Assembly (NCBI GenBank): GCA_965153355.1
Contig: OZ231127.1
Location: forward strand, 52,576,001 to 52,640,000
Origin: Flaccisagitta enflata
Lineage: Eukaryota; Chaetognatha; Sagittoidea; Aphragmophora
Direction of reading: 5' to 3'
DNA length: 64,000 nt
Made by a program: the position numbers and the translations under genes. This document shows positions 28,380-41,494 of the stretch, one piece after another; the first letter of the stretch is position 1, and each line of letters begins with the position of its first letter. The notes under the pieces were generated by a model. That model was not told the DNA's origin. It ran no database searches and saw nothing but the letters and a program-made list of their open reading frames with translations.

Positions 28380-28750
28380 CCTTTGGGCTGACCATCTGTC
28401 CATCCATACATAAATCCCCCCCGGGCCTCTCAGGCCCTGATCAGTCCTTATTGGCCTAAATCAACCCTCTCAAACCCACTCCTCTCAGGCCCAAAACCGT
28501 CACTTGCACATCCAAAATCAGCCCTCTCAGGCCCAAAATCAGCCCTCTAAGGCCTCAAATCAACCCTCTCTGGCTTGTATTCAGCCCTCTCAGCCCTATA
28601 AGACATCAAATTTGCCCTCTCAAGCCTAAAATCTGACCTCAGTCTAAATTTAGCGTTCCAATTTTCCCTCTCAGACCTCAAATCTGCCCTCAGCCCTGAC
28701 CTCAGATGAGCCAACACACACCTTAGACCCCTCAAGTTATCCCTCATGTT
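28380..28750. repeat. Degenerate minisatellite, about 22-bp units
   Basis: Repeated CCCTCTCAGGCCCAAAATCA and variants (CCCTCTAAGGCCTCAAATCA). It resembles the interior of the R3 elements, which it directly follows, but has no inverted half. Confidence 0.75.
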
Positions 28751-28839
28751 TTATACCAACCCTTCTAGCAATAAATCAACCCTTAAAGCTTTAGATCACC
28801 TCCAAGAGGCCCAAAAGTCATGTCAGAAAATTCAAAGTA

Positions 28840-29012
28840 CAGTTAAATCCTGCTCTAACAGATTTCAGGGGACCAACAAATTTTTATGTTATAGGCAGAA
28901 TATTGTTCTGTTCTCAAAAAATAAAAGAAAAGCAGTTTAAGGGACCAAGAATTTGTATCTGTTATAGGCGAAATTCTGTTAAAAGTGGGTCCATTGGCGC
29001 AGGGTTCAACTG
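28840..29012. mobile_element. CAGTT(A/G)AACC-type MITE
   Basis: The left end CAGTTAAATCCTGCTCTAAC is mirrored by the right end GCAGGGTTCAACTG. Inner subterminal pieces are also inverted (CTAACAGATTTCAGGGGACC against TTCTGTTAAAAGTGGGTCC). Left flank is TA, right flank TG, consistent with a decayed TA duplication. 173 bp, no coding. The type is similar to widespread Tc1/mariner MITEs. Confidence 0.65.
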
Positions 29013-29409
29013 TGTTATATGGTATGGGTAACTGCAGTTAAAGTTAGGGGGCGAAAGGCTCAAAAAGCCAATGAGACACTACCAAAGAAGTTGAAAATGA
29101 ATTCTAATGAATGTTTGGTTATTGTTTCTGCATTAAAATTTGCTATCAAGTTACTGTCATCGGATGTAGGGAATCGGGAATGAAGAGTAAGGGCCCCTAG
29201 GGGCCCAATACAGAGGGCCTATGGTCCCCCAAAAAAAGTCAAATAGACTAGAATCTGTAGTAGATTAAAGCTTTTAGTGGGTGCTGAACTGAGAAATGAT
29301 TGAGTAAAAACACTTTCTTTTGACCACATGCGTGACATGGTAAATAAATAGACAAACAGATAGACACAATAACTGTTTAAAGGATGATCCAGTATCATAT
29401 CAGTAAAAC
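29013..29409. other. Intergenic sequence, nothing recognised
   Basis: Unique sequence; no exon or terminus seen. Confidence 0.4.
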
Positions 29410-29817
29410 GGGGTTACAATATTATTGCAGATGAATATGCAGGGGTGGATAACCCCCGGGCCCCCTCCTTACATCCACACATTCAAACACATGAAAGTTG
29501 AAACAACATTGCCCTTACAAAAGGAGGCCAGAATTCTCCAATTTACAAAGGATGAAAGCCTTGCAAGCTTTCAATGGTGTTTACTCCGGATTGCTCACAA
29601 CTATCCTTTACTAATGACAAACAAAATGCTTACCTGACAAAATTATCATCCTGACTGCATACCTCATTAGCATGTAAGAGCCGAAATGCGCATTTTGACA
29701 CTTTTTCGACTTGATCATTGTGGACCAACAAACGGACTGACGGACCAAAAGACAGACCAATGGACCAAGGTACTGATGGATGGACAAAGCCTCTCATAGA
29801 TTCACGAGTTTGCAACC
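29410..29817 (-). mobile_element. R2-family element, copy c (long, diverged)
   Basis: On the minus strand it reads GGTTGCAAACTCGTGAATC, GAGAGGCTTTGTCCATCCAT, TTGGTCCATTGGTC, AATGATCAAGTCGAAAAAGTG, and after about 150 bp of unrelated sequence GGGGTTATCCACCCCTGC and AATATTGTAACCCCG. All but the inserted part match copy d at 46773-46976 in order. It is therefore an R2 copy split by another insertion, or an older and longer version. Confidence 0.55.
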
Positions 29818-30553
29818 AAAAAATACATTTCATTGAAAATGCCTATTTTTGCAATAGGAATGAATAGCAAAAAATAATGTAAAAATATAGCTATTTCCTG
29901 GAGGCGGATTTTGGAGAACTTTTTTTTCCATAAAAGAATATCCCTTAATGTATAAGATTATTTACATTTCAGCTTGTATAAAATTTGTTTGTTGTTAAAA
30001 TTCAGTATGATTATACTAGAAAGAGCATCTAAAAAGGGCATAGGAAAATCGTTTATGGCACTTTATTCAGATTAAGCCAGCAAACGAAAATCTGACAAAG
30101 CAACGGTTAGATCTTGTGTTATTTTCATAGATATCGATACACTCATATCTAAAGAAGACGGCTGAAATCAAGATGTTCAAAGTGCGGTATGCCTTGTTCG
30201 TTTCTTGTCGTCCAAAAATTGTTATCTTCTCCTCTGCTTTCCACCGGTTTTACATTTTGCTCTCATCCTGTGTATTTCAATCTAGTATTTTCTACATCAC
30301 AATTCGATCTCGTTCCTCGTCCGTTGCACTTGTCTATTCCACTTGCTTCTTCACTGCCACCCCTCGACCCTCACGTCTCACTCCTTCTCCTACCCTCCAC
30401 TTCCACCACTCATGCTCTTATTTTTGGCTTCATGAACCACATCTCTTCCTCTATTTCAACCTGCTCCTTTCATCTTTGCTCCTCATTCCTACCCATTCCC
30501 TCCCGTTCACCGTTTTCCCTTTTTCTCGTTCGTGTCGTGTTTGAGCCCAACGC
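29818..30553. other. Intergenic sequence, nothing recognised
   Basis: AT-rich, then C/T-rich from 30180 to 30540. Reading frames at 30173-30566 are compositional. Confidence 0.4.
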
Positions 30554-31392
30554 TAGGGAGTCTTGATTGGTTTACATTTTTTATCAAAGGTTAGAAACTC
30601 ATGAAAAATCCTGTCTAATGTCATGATTAACATGTCTGCTGTGAGAAAAACAAGCTATATCATCTCAATATTGAGAAATGTGCAAAATCTGGGCTTATTT
30701 GTGTCAGATACATGCTTGAGCAAAAAAGATATAAAATAAAAGGGATTTGGAGGGTTTCAGGCATTGTTGCCGGGGTTTTGGGTTCAGATTCATCACTTAA
30801 GTGACCAATCTTAAATGTCAACCTGTAGACACAGTCTCAAGAATGAAGAAAAAAACTTAAAAACTTGAAACTCAGCCCAACCTGGTCCTTCTTGAGACAT
30901 TTCCACCCTTATTTGACAGGGTATTCTCAGAATTTGGTCCAAAATACTTTACCGTTGTTTATTGACCCGCCCTACTCTTCAAAACTGAGGAGAAAAAATC
31001 ATAAATGGGCTTTACATCTTTGTTAGCATTTATCCTTTCCTACAACATCAAATATCCTTGCCCTGTGTCACTGGAGCTTCCAAACAAGTGACCTTTAATC
31101 AGTAGATGTGAGGCCTTTCTCTCAGAGGGCGCGCTTTTTAGTATCAATTTCATCTCATAAACAAATGAACAGAAGTTGCACGTTTTGTCAATTAGGCCAT
31201 CATTATGAATAGAAATCAACTCCAACAAGGTCAATTGTTGATTAGAACAGGTTTTTTTCCAGACTTAATCACCTCAATTCCAACCATGACCCCCTACCAT
31301 AAACACACATACGCGCTCGGACAGACACAGACACACCCACACAGACAGACAGACACAGAGACACACACACACACAACCAAACACGCACGCAT

Positions 31393-31450
<58 letters not shown>
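31393..31450. repeat. (CA)n inside tandem unit 1
   Basis: About 29 CA units. The matching tract in unit 2 is 18 bp shorter. Confidence 0.95.
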
Positions 31451-31454
<4 letters not shown>

Positions 31455-32315
31455 GCACACACGCACACACCCACAGTAGGGAGTCTTGATTGGTTTACAT
31501 TTTTTATCAAAGGTTAGAAACTCATGAAAAATCCTGTCTAATGTCATGATTAACATGTCTGCTGTGAGAAAAACAAGCTATATCATCTCAATATTGAGAA
31601 ATGTGCAAAATCTGGGCTTATTTGTGTCAGATACATGCTTGAGCAAAAAAGATATAAAATAAAAGGGATTTGGAGGGTTTCAGGCATTGTTGCCGGGGTT
31701 TTGGGTTCAGATTCATCACTTAAGTGACCAATCTTAAATGTCAACCTGTAGACACAGTCTCAAGAATGAAGAAAAAAACTTAAAAACTTGAAACTCAGCC
31801 CAACCTGGTCCTTCTTGAGACATTTCCACCCTTATTTGACAGGGTATTCTCAGAATTTGGTCCAAAATACTTTACCGTTGTTTATTGACCCGCCCTACTC
31901 TTCAAAACTGAGGAGAAAAAATCATAAATGGGCTTTACATCTTTGTTAGCATTTATCCTTTCCTACAACATCAAATATCCTTGCCCTGTGTCACTGGAGC
32001 TTCCAAACAAGTGACCTTTAATCAGTAGATGTGAGGCCTTTCTCTCAGAGGGCGCGCTTTTTAGTATCAATTTCATCTCATAAACAAATGAACAGAAGTT
32101 GCACGTTTTGTCAATTAGGCCATCATTATGAATAGAAATCAACTCCAACAAGGTCAATTGTTGATTAGAACAGGTTTTTTTCCAGACTTAATCACCTCAA
32201 TTCCAACCATGACCCCCTACCATAAACACACATACGCGCTCGGACAGACACAGACACACCCACACAGACAGACAGACACAGAGACACACACACACACAAC
32301 CAAACACGCACGCAT

Positions 32316-32355
<40 letters not shown>
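32316..32355. repeat. (CA)n inside tandem unit 2
   Basis: About 20 CA units, accounting for the shorter period of the second unit. Confidence 0.95.
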
Positions 32356-32359
<4 letters not shown>

Positions 32360-33300
32360 GCACACACGCACACACCCACAGTAGGGAGTCTTGATTGGTT
32401 TACATTTTTTATCAAAGGTTAGAAACTCATGAAAAATCCTGTCTAATGTCATGATTAACATGTCTGCTGTGAGAAAAACAAGCTATATCATCTCAATATT
32501 GAGAAATGTGCAAAATCTGGGCTTATTTGTGTCAGATACATGCTTGAGCAAAAAAGATATAAAATAAAAGGGATTTGGAGGGTTTCAGGCATTGTTGCCG
32601 GGGTTTTGGGTTCAGATTCATCACTTAAGTGACCAATCTTAAATGTCAACCTGTAGACACAGTCTCAAGAATGAAGAAAAAAACTTAAAAACTTGAAACT
32701 CAGCCCAACCTGGTCCTTCTTGAGACATTTCCACCCTTATTTGACAGGGTATTCTCAGAATTTGGTCCAAAATACTTTACCGTTGTTTATTGACCCGCCC
32801 TACTCTTCAAAACTGAGGAGAAAAAATCATAAATGGGCTTTACATCTTTGTTAGCATTTATCCTTTCCTACAACATCAAATATCCTTGCCCTGTGTCACT
32901 GGAGCTTCCAAACAAGTGACCTTTAATCAGTAGATGTGAGGCCTTTCTCTCAGAGGGCGCGCTTTTTAGTATCAATTTCATCTCATAAACAAATGAACAG
33001 AAGTTGCACGTTTTGTCAATTAGGCCATCATTATGAATAGAAATCAACTCCAACAAGGTCAATTGTTGATTAGAACAGGTTTTTTTCCAGACTTAATCAC
33101 CTCAATTCCAACCATGACCCCCTACCAACGCGAGCGTTTCGTTGGAATTCCTGTCACGACTGATACGACCTTTTTAGATTCATCTTGCCTTTTAGACCCA
33201 TAAGCGAAACTTCGCTTTCCGAGTGTTAAATCCTTCACCTTTCACTCATCCACACCACCCATCTCTTCCTTTCACCCGCTCCGTGTCCCTCCATGTATGT

Positions 33301-33409
33301 GTGTCTGCCCGTCTGTCTGTTTGTCTGTGTCTGTCTGTCTTTCTGTCTGTCTGTCTGCCTGCCTGTTTGTTTGTCTGTTTGTTTGTCTTATCTTTCAATG
33401 TCTTTAACA

Positions 33410-33503
<94 letters not shown>
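33301..33503. repeat. (CTGT)n/(GTTT)n and (CT)n compound microsatellite
   Basis: Interrupted CTGT/TTTG units to about 33388, then CT units from 33413. Confidence 0.95.
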
Positions 33504-33772
33504 ATCCTTTCTCACGGATTTTCCACCTCATTTCCATATTAGACTTGAATGTCTAAAAACCGTTGAAATTGTTTTTCATAAACAAGTCTTTTTTTTCTCT
33601 CTTTGCTTCTTGTTGTCTCATTTTCTGCTTTCTTTTTGTTTTGTATTTTTTCCCATTCCTCTAAAATGATCTCTTTTTTCTCATCTTTTTTTTTAAACTT
33701 CTTTAGTTCTTTTATTCAAAGAGAAACAAGAAAAAAATGAAGACGGATATTGCTCTCTTTCTCTCTTTCTCT

Positions 33773-34036
<264 letters not shown>

Positions 34037-34336
34037 GCCTTTTTCCCTGTTTCTTTTCTATCTTTTTCAGTTTCCCATCATTTTCCATTTTCCTCAACAT
34101 AATCCCTCCTCCCTTTTCTGGTTCCATGTCTCCCACAAGTTTTCTCTTTCTGTCTTTATTTACTTCTGTCTCACTTGACTCATTCTCTTCACCTGTTTTT
34201 CCTCCCCCACACACGTTCCCACCTTTCTACACACTCAAACACTCGCGCAGCAGCGGCACAAAGGCGAAACTCTTTCCAATTTTCTAATACCTCGCCGATG
34301 TTTAAATTTTTTCTCCCCAACGCCCGCCCACGAAAA

Positions 34337-34339
<3 letters not shown>

Positions 34340-34394
<55 letters not shown>
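34340..34394. repeat. (GA)n microsatellite
   Basis: About 27 GA units. Confidence 0.97.
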
Positions 34395-34397
<3 letters not shown>

Positions 34398-35254
34398 CAG
34401 ACAGACGGAAAAATACGCAGATAGAAAAAGCAAACACAGTAGAGAGAACTCCGCAGAGTCTTTTCAAAAAAGCTGAGACTGTGCCAATTCAAGCCATTTC
34501 ATTTTAAAGGATTCTTGTGCTAGTGTTTGAACGACACCATACTCATACTACAGATCAGTCAACCTACGGTAGGTAAATCTTAACTATAGCTCGCATAAGA
34601 ATTTGGTCTTCGTAAACTCTACTCACGTCAAATTACATTTTAGTCGATCTGATTTGATATTTTATTTCTGCTTAATGATAATCTATTCCATGATATCAGT
34701 AAGACGAAAAACAGAAGTTTCAGTTATTTCAGTAAAGTAGAGGTAGAAGCAGATGGAGAAAGAACAGAAGAATTGCAAAACGAAAAGGAGAAGTTATGGA
34801 AGAAGCAGAAGAAGAAGGAGAAAGAACAGGAGGATTAGAAGGAAGAAAAGAAAGAATGTTCCATACGAATGAGAAAGCCAAACCGTTTTTCTTCGTTTGA
34901 GTTTGGCCCAGTTCCACCCGACTGCTCATTAGTCACCGCCATGAAACCATTCGTGAATGATGTGAAATCATCAACTCGATCAGTTTATGTTCACTTTTAC
35001 CGTTTGCTGCGTTTATGCTGATGTAAAAAAAGTGGCACAAAACATTTGATGTAGCAGACAAAAGCTAATCTTAATTATTGAGAAAGAATAAAAGTATTGT
35101 CTTAAATGTATGCATTAAGCTTAGTATAATCGTCTTAATCATAACCATTTCAGCCGACGATGAAAAGTGATTACAGAAAAGGTAGCAGACGTGATGAAAG
35201 TGTCATGAGCATGGTCTGTTATGGTACAATTCTTTAGGCATACACTATCAGTTT
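34395..35254. other. Intergenic sequence, nothing recognised
   Basis: A purine-rich patch (AGAAGAAGGAG) lies near 34735-34850. No supported exon. Confidence 0.4.
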
Positions 35255-35256
35255 TA

Positions 35257-35342
35257 GGTGCGCCAAAGCACCTCTCTAACTGGCTGTGTCCGTCTATCGG
35301 TCTGTCGTTAACGCATTCGTTGGATGATCCACACGGTGCACC
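35257..35342 (+). mobile_element. R1-family short TIR element, copy b
   Basis: Opens GGTGCGCCAAAGCACCTCTC after TA (35255-35256) and closes GGTGCACC before TT. Shares TAACTGGC(A/T)GTGTCCG and GATGATCCACACGG with the copy at 25853. About 86 bp. Confidence 0.6.
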
Positions 35343-36053
35343 TTATTTGCCTACTTGTCCTTGTTTTTCCATTTTGTGCAAGGATAACACGGTCTTGACT
35401 CTCTTTTCCACTCCGACATGACTTTATTTGTTCCACTATTCCACTGTCCGCTGTTAACCCGTGTGGACAGAGAAAATGTTAGAATCATTCAAATTCTTTT
35501 TCCTCACGATACTTAATTCATCGCATTCCATTCTACTGCTGTCAACCAATCTGAACAGAACCACTTCTAGACACAGTCGACTTTTTTTTCTTCCCGATAC
35601 ATAATCTATTGGCTTCCATTGTGCCGCCGTCAAACTTGCGGAGGAGTGGAAAAAAGCGCCTCCAGGGTTTTCGTTTTTGTGGCCGTCAGGACTCCCAAGG
35701 CTTCCCTTTCTTTCTGCCTTTTAGACCCTCCTGGGCTTTTCTTTGTGGCCTTTTTTTTCACCTAACATCGTTCTCGATGCCAATTTTGACTTACATTTCT
35801 TCACCTTTTTTAAAAGTTTTATCCATAAAAATAGTTGTTTTCATTTCCCCCGAAGGCTCTTCTCTTACAGCCATGTGTGTGATTTCGACCGAGAAACAGG
35901 GAGACAGACAAGAGACAGACAAACAAGTCAGACCGAGATAAGGAGATTAAGAAAAGTCCATGCAATGGAATAAAACAAGAGGATCATCAGACTCCCATGA
36001 CCATGTCACTACTCAATTTCCATTTAGACTTTTCCCACGATCTGCCATAGTTT
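35343..36053. other. Intergenic sequence, nothing recognised
   Basis: Unique sequence. The 110-codon frame at 35609-35941 has no recognisable domain. Confidence 0.4.
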
Positions 36054-36235
36054 GTGTCCTATGAGGGGGAATTTTACGGTATTACCGTGTCTGTCCATTT
36101 TTTTACCGTGTCTGTTCACTGTCTATTAAGAAGGGGCATTCTACGGAAACCCCGTGTCAGTCCACATTCGATTGTAAAAGGGCATTTTACAGTAACTGTG
36201 TGTCAGTCCACTTTCTCACCGTCTTTTTATGATCC
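36054..36235. repeat. Degenerate tandem repeat, about 55-bp unit
   Basis: Three loose copies of GGGCATTTTACGGTAAC followed by CGTGTC(A/T)GTCCA. Confidence 0.55.
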
Positions 36236-37617
36236 TCATCCACGATTCTCATCACAGCGCCGTTAATCCTTTTCTATCGACTGTCACAAAAATAGCCAAA
36301 AATAGAACTGAAATGAAATCTGGAGCAACTGGAACCAGTTCCCATGATATCAAATCCGTCTCTGTCAAAGACGCGAAAGATAAATGGCTTCTCCTCAGTC
36401 TTTAGATTTCACCCGTTAGTCCCAATGGTACTGAACAGCCGGGCCTCAAGACAAAACTTACCCTTAGAGCTCGTGTATTTGGGTTTAGACCCATGGGGCC
36501 TAATGCGCAAAGAATTGAGAACGTGACAGACTTGCAGTTGCAAAGGAAAAAGAAATAGTTGATTTCATTATCAATGCTTCATTTCCTGGAGATTCTACGC
36601 CTTTTTTCTGTACATCCCACCCTGGCAATCAAAAACTGAATACTATATTCATTTTTATGCTACTGTTCCAGCTAGGCCTTTGCAACAAGTAGGTCTCGTC
36701 TCCTTCCATGCTGTCTCCGCCATTTTGTACCGTGTCAAATGCCCATATCCAGACTTTTATGGTTATCATCTCCCGAATCAATTGCATGAGCGACGCAGTA
36801 ACTCATCCATGGCTTTTGAGCAATTCTTCAATTTCTTATTCCTTTCGCCTTTCTCCCCAATCCTTCAGTTATATTCTTGCCCTGCTCCCCCAACGTACAC
36901 TCAATGGTGTCTGTCATTCTCCGTCATTGACTTGGTTCCTATTCTCTTTAACATCTTCTCCATCCACCCATTTCTTCCTACACCATCCCATTCAACCCTA
37001 CATTGCCGGTGGCACATTTTCCATCGTCCCCATTTTTTGTCTCCGGTCTTCTTCCTCTATAAAACTCCTATGATCGTTTTTTTTTTTTTCTGCCTTTTTG
37101 ACCTCCGACGGCAATAAATGTCTTTCCCTTTTCCTTTCTTCTTTGCCCGCGATCTTAACTAAGCCGCGGTTCGAGTGTTCAATTGTTCAAATTCTCTTCT
37201 TTTCTCTCATTTGAGCTTTAATTCCCATCATCTCCGCTGCCCTGCCTCGGGCGCACTATACGATCAAGACTCGTTTTATGTTTCGATCTTTTTTTTCTTC
37301 GATCGCTTTCATACGAGACTGATGCACTTTTTAAGTAATAAGCGTGTCATTTCAGTTTTATGGAACTTTAAGTCATAACTTTGAAAGGTACTGCAAGTGT
37401 ATGACAAACCTTCAACGGTAAGGTTTCTTATCCTGTAAGTTTTTCCATCCATTAATCGGTAAAAGTTTTCCTGCCAAACAAAGTACGCAATTACCCAGCT
37501 GCCCAACTGCCCAACAATCTTTGCTTTCTACTGCTGTTGTCCAACGGATACCAGTTCTCTTTCCATCCAGCGTAAATTTCCATCAGCATGTTTTCTGACC
37601 TCAACCTCATGATTTGG

Positions 37618-37618
<1 letters not shown>
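36236..37618. other. Intergenic sequence, nothing recognised
   Basis: Pyrimidine-rich from 36680 to 37140, giving long overlapping open frames in two phases without domains. Confidence 0.4.

Positions 37619-37692
<74 letters not shown>
37619..37692. repeat. (CT)n microsatellite
   Basis: About 37 CT units. Confidence 0.98.
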
Positions 37693-37695
<3 letters not shown>

Positions 37696-37855
37696 CGCTT
37701 TCAGTGCCTGTTGTTTCTATACTCTCTTTGCCACTGTTTGCCCATCCACAATATTTACCATGATGTTTGCACACACTGAGACTGACCCACTTCCATTTCC
37801 ATTCCACTCCAACCTCATTTCCATGCTCGTGCGCTCGGGTTTTATTTTGCCACTT

Positions 37856-38395
<540 letters not shown>

Positions 38396-38407
38396 AGTGT
38401 GTGTGTG

Positions 38408-38505
<98 letters not shown>
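38396..38505. repeat. (GT)n microsatellite
   Basis: About 54 GT units with one GC step. Confidence 0.97.
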
Positions 38506-38506
<1 letters not shown>

Positions 38507-38565
38507 GTGTGTGTGCGCACGCGTGTGTGTTTCTTTGCCTGTGTTCTGTTTGTCTGTCTTTCATC

Positions 38566-38695
<130 letters not shown>

Positions 38696-38710
38696 TGACA
38701 CACTTTCCAG

Positions 38711-38762
38711 GATGGTATTGATTCTCTTTTTAAAACTATTTTGTATCAATTTACAAAACATG
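38711..38762 (+). CDS. Candidate small exon upstream of a membrane micropeptide
   Basis: An acceptor (CACACTTTCCAG) precedes ATG at 38712. The segment reads MVLILFLKLFCINLQNM and ends at a consensus donor ATG|GTAAGA (GT at 38763). If joined to the acceptor at 39305-39306 (GCTTTGCTTTCAG) the frame continues without a stop into the 28-residue frame at 39325, giving about 50 residues in all. This is inferred from splice signals alone. Confidence 0.2.
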
Positions 38763-39324
38763 GTAAGAGGTTTTAAGAGTTACTTTTGGTATCTTGGCGT
38801 AGAATTGTTTACATACTCTTGGGGAGTAATTCCTTACGATCTACTTTCTCGTCCCGTTCATGAAAAAAGAAATTTTAATCTTCTTTCTTGCTTTTACAGT
38901 CAGTGCTCCAAAGTTTGTTTGTTTGAATGAATGAATGACAAAGTTTTCCGTCTATTCGGTTTTTTTTTAAAGGTATTTTAGTTGACTTTTTATCAGCATG
39001 GGCCTGTGCTCTTTTGAGACATTAGGTGAACGTTTTACTAATGAAATTTTGATAATGGATGAACTTACATTTTAAAAAAACTGGTAGTGGGTAGCCAATG
39101 GTTTGTTATTTAATAGTAAAATTTGGTAAGCCTCATTGTTCTCACTTGCAAAATTGTAATAATTGTCGAAATTGTCTCATTCTCCTCAGTCTGTGAGTAC
39201 GGGTACGCATTTCGCTAATGACGATGAGCATTTACATTGAAATTTAACCTCGTTTCATGACCTTCCCACTCCTTTGTTTCTTTCTCCCCCGCTGCTTTGC
39301 TTTCAGTTTTTACTTCTCCATAAA

Positions 39325-39411
39325 ATGTCAGCTGTCCAATTATTAGAGTCAACGGGAATGATTATTTGCGTAGTTGTAGTTTTAAATGCCGTTATCTTGC
39401 TGTCTCTTTAA
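39325..39411 (+). CDS. Candidate 28-residue single-pass membrane micropeptide
   Basis: ATG at 39325, stop TAA at 39409-39411. It starts MSAVQLLESTG and continues MIICVVVVLNAVILLSL, a polar N-terminus with a C-terminal hydrophobic segment of about 17 residues. A strong acceptor with a long pyrimidine stretch (CCCCCGCTGCTTTGCTTTCAG) ends at 39306, 18 nt before the ATG. Size and layout recall SERCA-regulating micropeptides of the sarcolamban/sarcolipin kind, but I see no clear residue match to them. Short frames like this arise by chance, so the call is weak. Confidence 0.25.
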   Translation: MSAVQLLESTGMIICVVVVLNAVILLSL

Positions 39412-39789
39412 CAAATGAGTACAAACAGGATTTATCAAAAAAACATTAAAAGCAGAAAACATCACTGAATGTGCATCGAATTCAAGTTATGAGACCGTTT
39501 TTAAAACACTTGTTGTGTTCTAATGAACACAACTTTTTTCAAAGAAATTCACCCGTCAAGTTAAGAATATTCCTTTTCTCAGATTTGTTTCACTCAAATT
39601 TTTTTATCTATGAATGAACACAGTCCACAGCAAAAAAAAGTGTATGAAAACAACGAACAAACCTATCGCATTAGATTTAAACGATTATTGATTCCAATTG
39701 ATAGTGGACGTGATTGCACTAACGAATTCCATCAGACACGTTCACGGGTGGCGCAAGAATTCACTTGAGAAAATGCGGGTCGGTCTCTT

Positions 39790-39799
<10 letters not shown>
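39412..39799. other. Intergenic sequence, nothing recognised
   Basis: AT-rich unique sequence. Confidence 0.4.

Positions 39800-39847
<48 letters not shown>
39800..39847. repeat. (CT)n microsatellite
   Basis: About 24 CT units. Confidence 0.97.
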
Positions 39848-39850
<3 letters not shown>

Positions 39851-39913
39851 CTTGATAATGTTTTCCCTTTTCCGGGGTGTTCATAAATCTTCATCTTTTG
39901 GAAATCAGGTTTT

Positions 39914-40019
39914 GCTTTTCTCGCTTTTGGGATTAAGACTTTCAGCAGCTGTTTACAGTGATGCAGACTTATTGCTTTTCTTTTGGGATTAAGACTTTCA
40001 GCAGCTGTTTACAGTGATG
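39914..40019. repeat. 56-bp direct duplication
   Basis: CTTTTGGGATTAAGACTTTC followed by AGCAGCTGTTTACAGTGATG occurs at 39924 and again at 39980, nearly identical, in direct tandem. Confidence 0.9.
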
Positions 40020-40147
40020 TAGAGTTTTTGCCTTTTTCCCGTCACAAGTTCAAATTCCTCTGACTTTTTTATGTCCCTTTATCCTTTTCTATCTTTTTCT
40101 GTCTTTGCGCCTTTCTATTTGTGTCTAAATTTTTTTTGTCTGACTGT

Positions 40148-40250
<103 letters not shown>

Positions 40251-40418
40251 ACTATCATGCAAGAATAGCTTGTAAATACCAAGAAAAGACAAGTACCTCC
40301 GACAGACCGATATAGCGACTTTTATAATCGTATGGAAGTTTGTGTGGGGACCCATAGTCACAACTTGTAGATCTGCATCTCTTAACTTATTCGCTGAAAC
40401 TTAGTTCATCAAGTCATT

Positions 40419-40444
40419 TCCGCCCCTGCCCAACCGCACACGAC
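40419..40444 (+). mobile_element. R2-family right-end fragment
   Basis: CGCCCCTGCCCAACCGCACA followed by CGAC matches the right terminus of R2 copies a, d and e. No left part is recognisable. Confidence 0.4.
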
Positions 40445-40611
40445 TTGTATTGGCAGTTAATCCGGCCCAGTTCAGATTTGAACGGAAGAGTGAAAAGGAG
40501 ACAATTAGTATGACAAACTCGATTATAATTTTGTAAAAGAGTTAAGATTTTTACTCCCCTGACTTAGTCTTCTCGTCAGTTCAAGGACAATGGACGAGGA
40601 GAAAGGGGTAG

Positions 40612-40614
40612 GGA

Positions 40615-40677
<63 letters not shown>

Positions 40678-40738
40678 GAAGAAATAAAAAAAGAAAAAAA
40701 GAAAAAAAGAAAAGAAAAAAGAAAGAAAAAAAGAAGGG
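40612..40738. repeat. (GAAA)n and A-rich purine tract
   Basis: About 16 GAAA units, then imperfect GAAAAA units to 40738. Confidence 0.95.
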
Positions 40739-41494
40739 AAAAATGGCAAAAGAAAGAAAAAATGAACAACTGTGAGAAGAGTGGGGGTAATTTGAACAGC
40801 TGACAGCCGGTCCCAATGACGTGTTAATGACACACGCAATACAGACTGGGATGAGATTATCACATTCATAAGAGGACAAGAAGAGTAGACAACGCGGCAA
40901 GTTAATGCACACGTAAATATTCACTTGCTGTGGTCTTTCTCTTAGCGTTTCGAATAAGACAGCTTCCTTAGTTCATTGTGAACATGCAGCCAAACCGGAG
41001 TTGGAGTAAGCAAATGTTACCAAAGATGACTGCCCCAGACGGAGGCAAGTGAGAATTATTACCGTGATTTACGGCGTAAGCAATGTAATGGCAATTCTGG
41101 CAGATTTTTATTGATTACCGCGAGAAGAATTATGGACGTGCCTGGAACGACGGTACTCCTTATACGATGCTCCTCATACGTAGCCCAACAAAAATCAATG
41201 CAAATTTAAAGGAAAGTTCTACATCATAGGGATTTAGCTCAAAACCATACATACAAGAGATTAAGTCGTGGTGCAGAACAACGTCAAATTTAACAAATCT
41301 TTCTATTCTGTAATGGAACACGCTGCTACGCAGCGGAAATATAACAAAAATTAAAGTCTTATGCATGCTTCATACTCCTCAAATTATTTAATAAACGGTT
41401 AACTGACCATCTTGCATCGGTAAAGTCAAAGCATACTCAGTGAAACAACAGATTTCTTTAAAAAGAATTGCACGGAAAACATTAGATGTTACCA
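40739..41494. other. Intergenic sequence, nothing recognised
   Basis: Unique sequence. 41215-41275 resembles, inverted, a segment near 42036-42106; see findings. Confidence 0.35.

Larger units (their letters stand above)
30554..33127. repeat. Tandem array of a roughly 0.9-kb unit, 2.8 copies
   Basis: Units begin TAGGGAGTCTTGATTGG at 30554, 31477 and 32382 (periods 923 and 905 bp). Copies appear identical by eye except for the length of a (CA)n run that closes units 1 and 2. The third unit stops at CCCCTACCA (33127), before its (CA)n segment. Each unit encodes only short, unlikely frames, repeated in each copy. The near identity means recent duplication, gene conversion or an assembly effect. 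Confidence 0.95.

Noticed and set aside
28985-29012. tRNA-like B box (GGTTCAAC) near 29003
   Set aside because: No A box, acceptor stem or anticodon arm fits. The bases are the right terminus of a MITE.
31040-33062. 64-codon minus-strand frame present in three identical copies
   Set aside because: Repeated only because the DNA unit is repeated in tandem. There is no independent sign of coding and no recognised domain.
30554-33127. CRISPR-like or satellite interpretation of the tandem arrays
   Set aside because: Units of about 0.9-1 kb without short repeat/spacer alternation in a eukaryotic context; only 2.6-2.8 copies, so not a CRISPR array or a classical satellite.
36680-37117. 145-codon frame at 36.7-37.1 kb
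   Set aside because: Pyrimidine-rich DNA that leaves a second overlapping frame open as well; no domain or signal.
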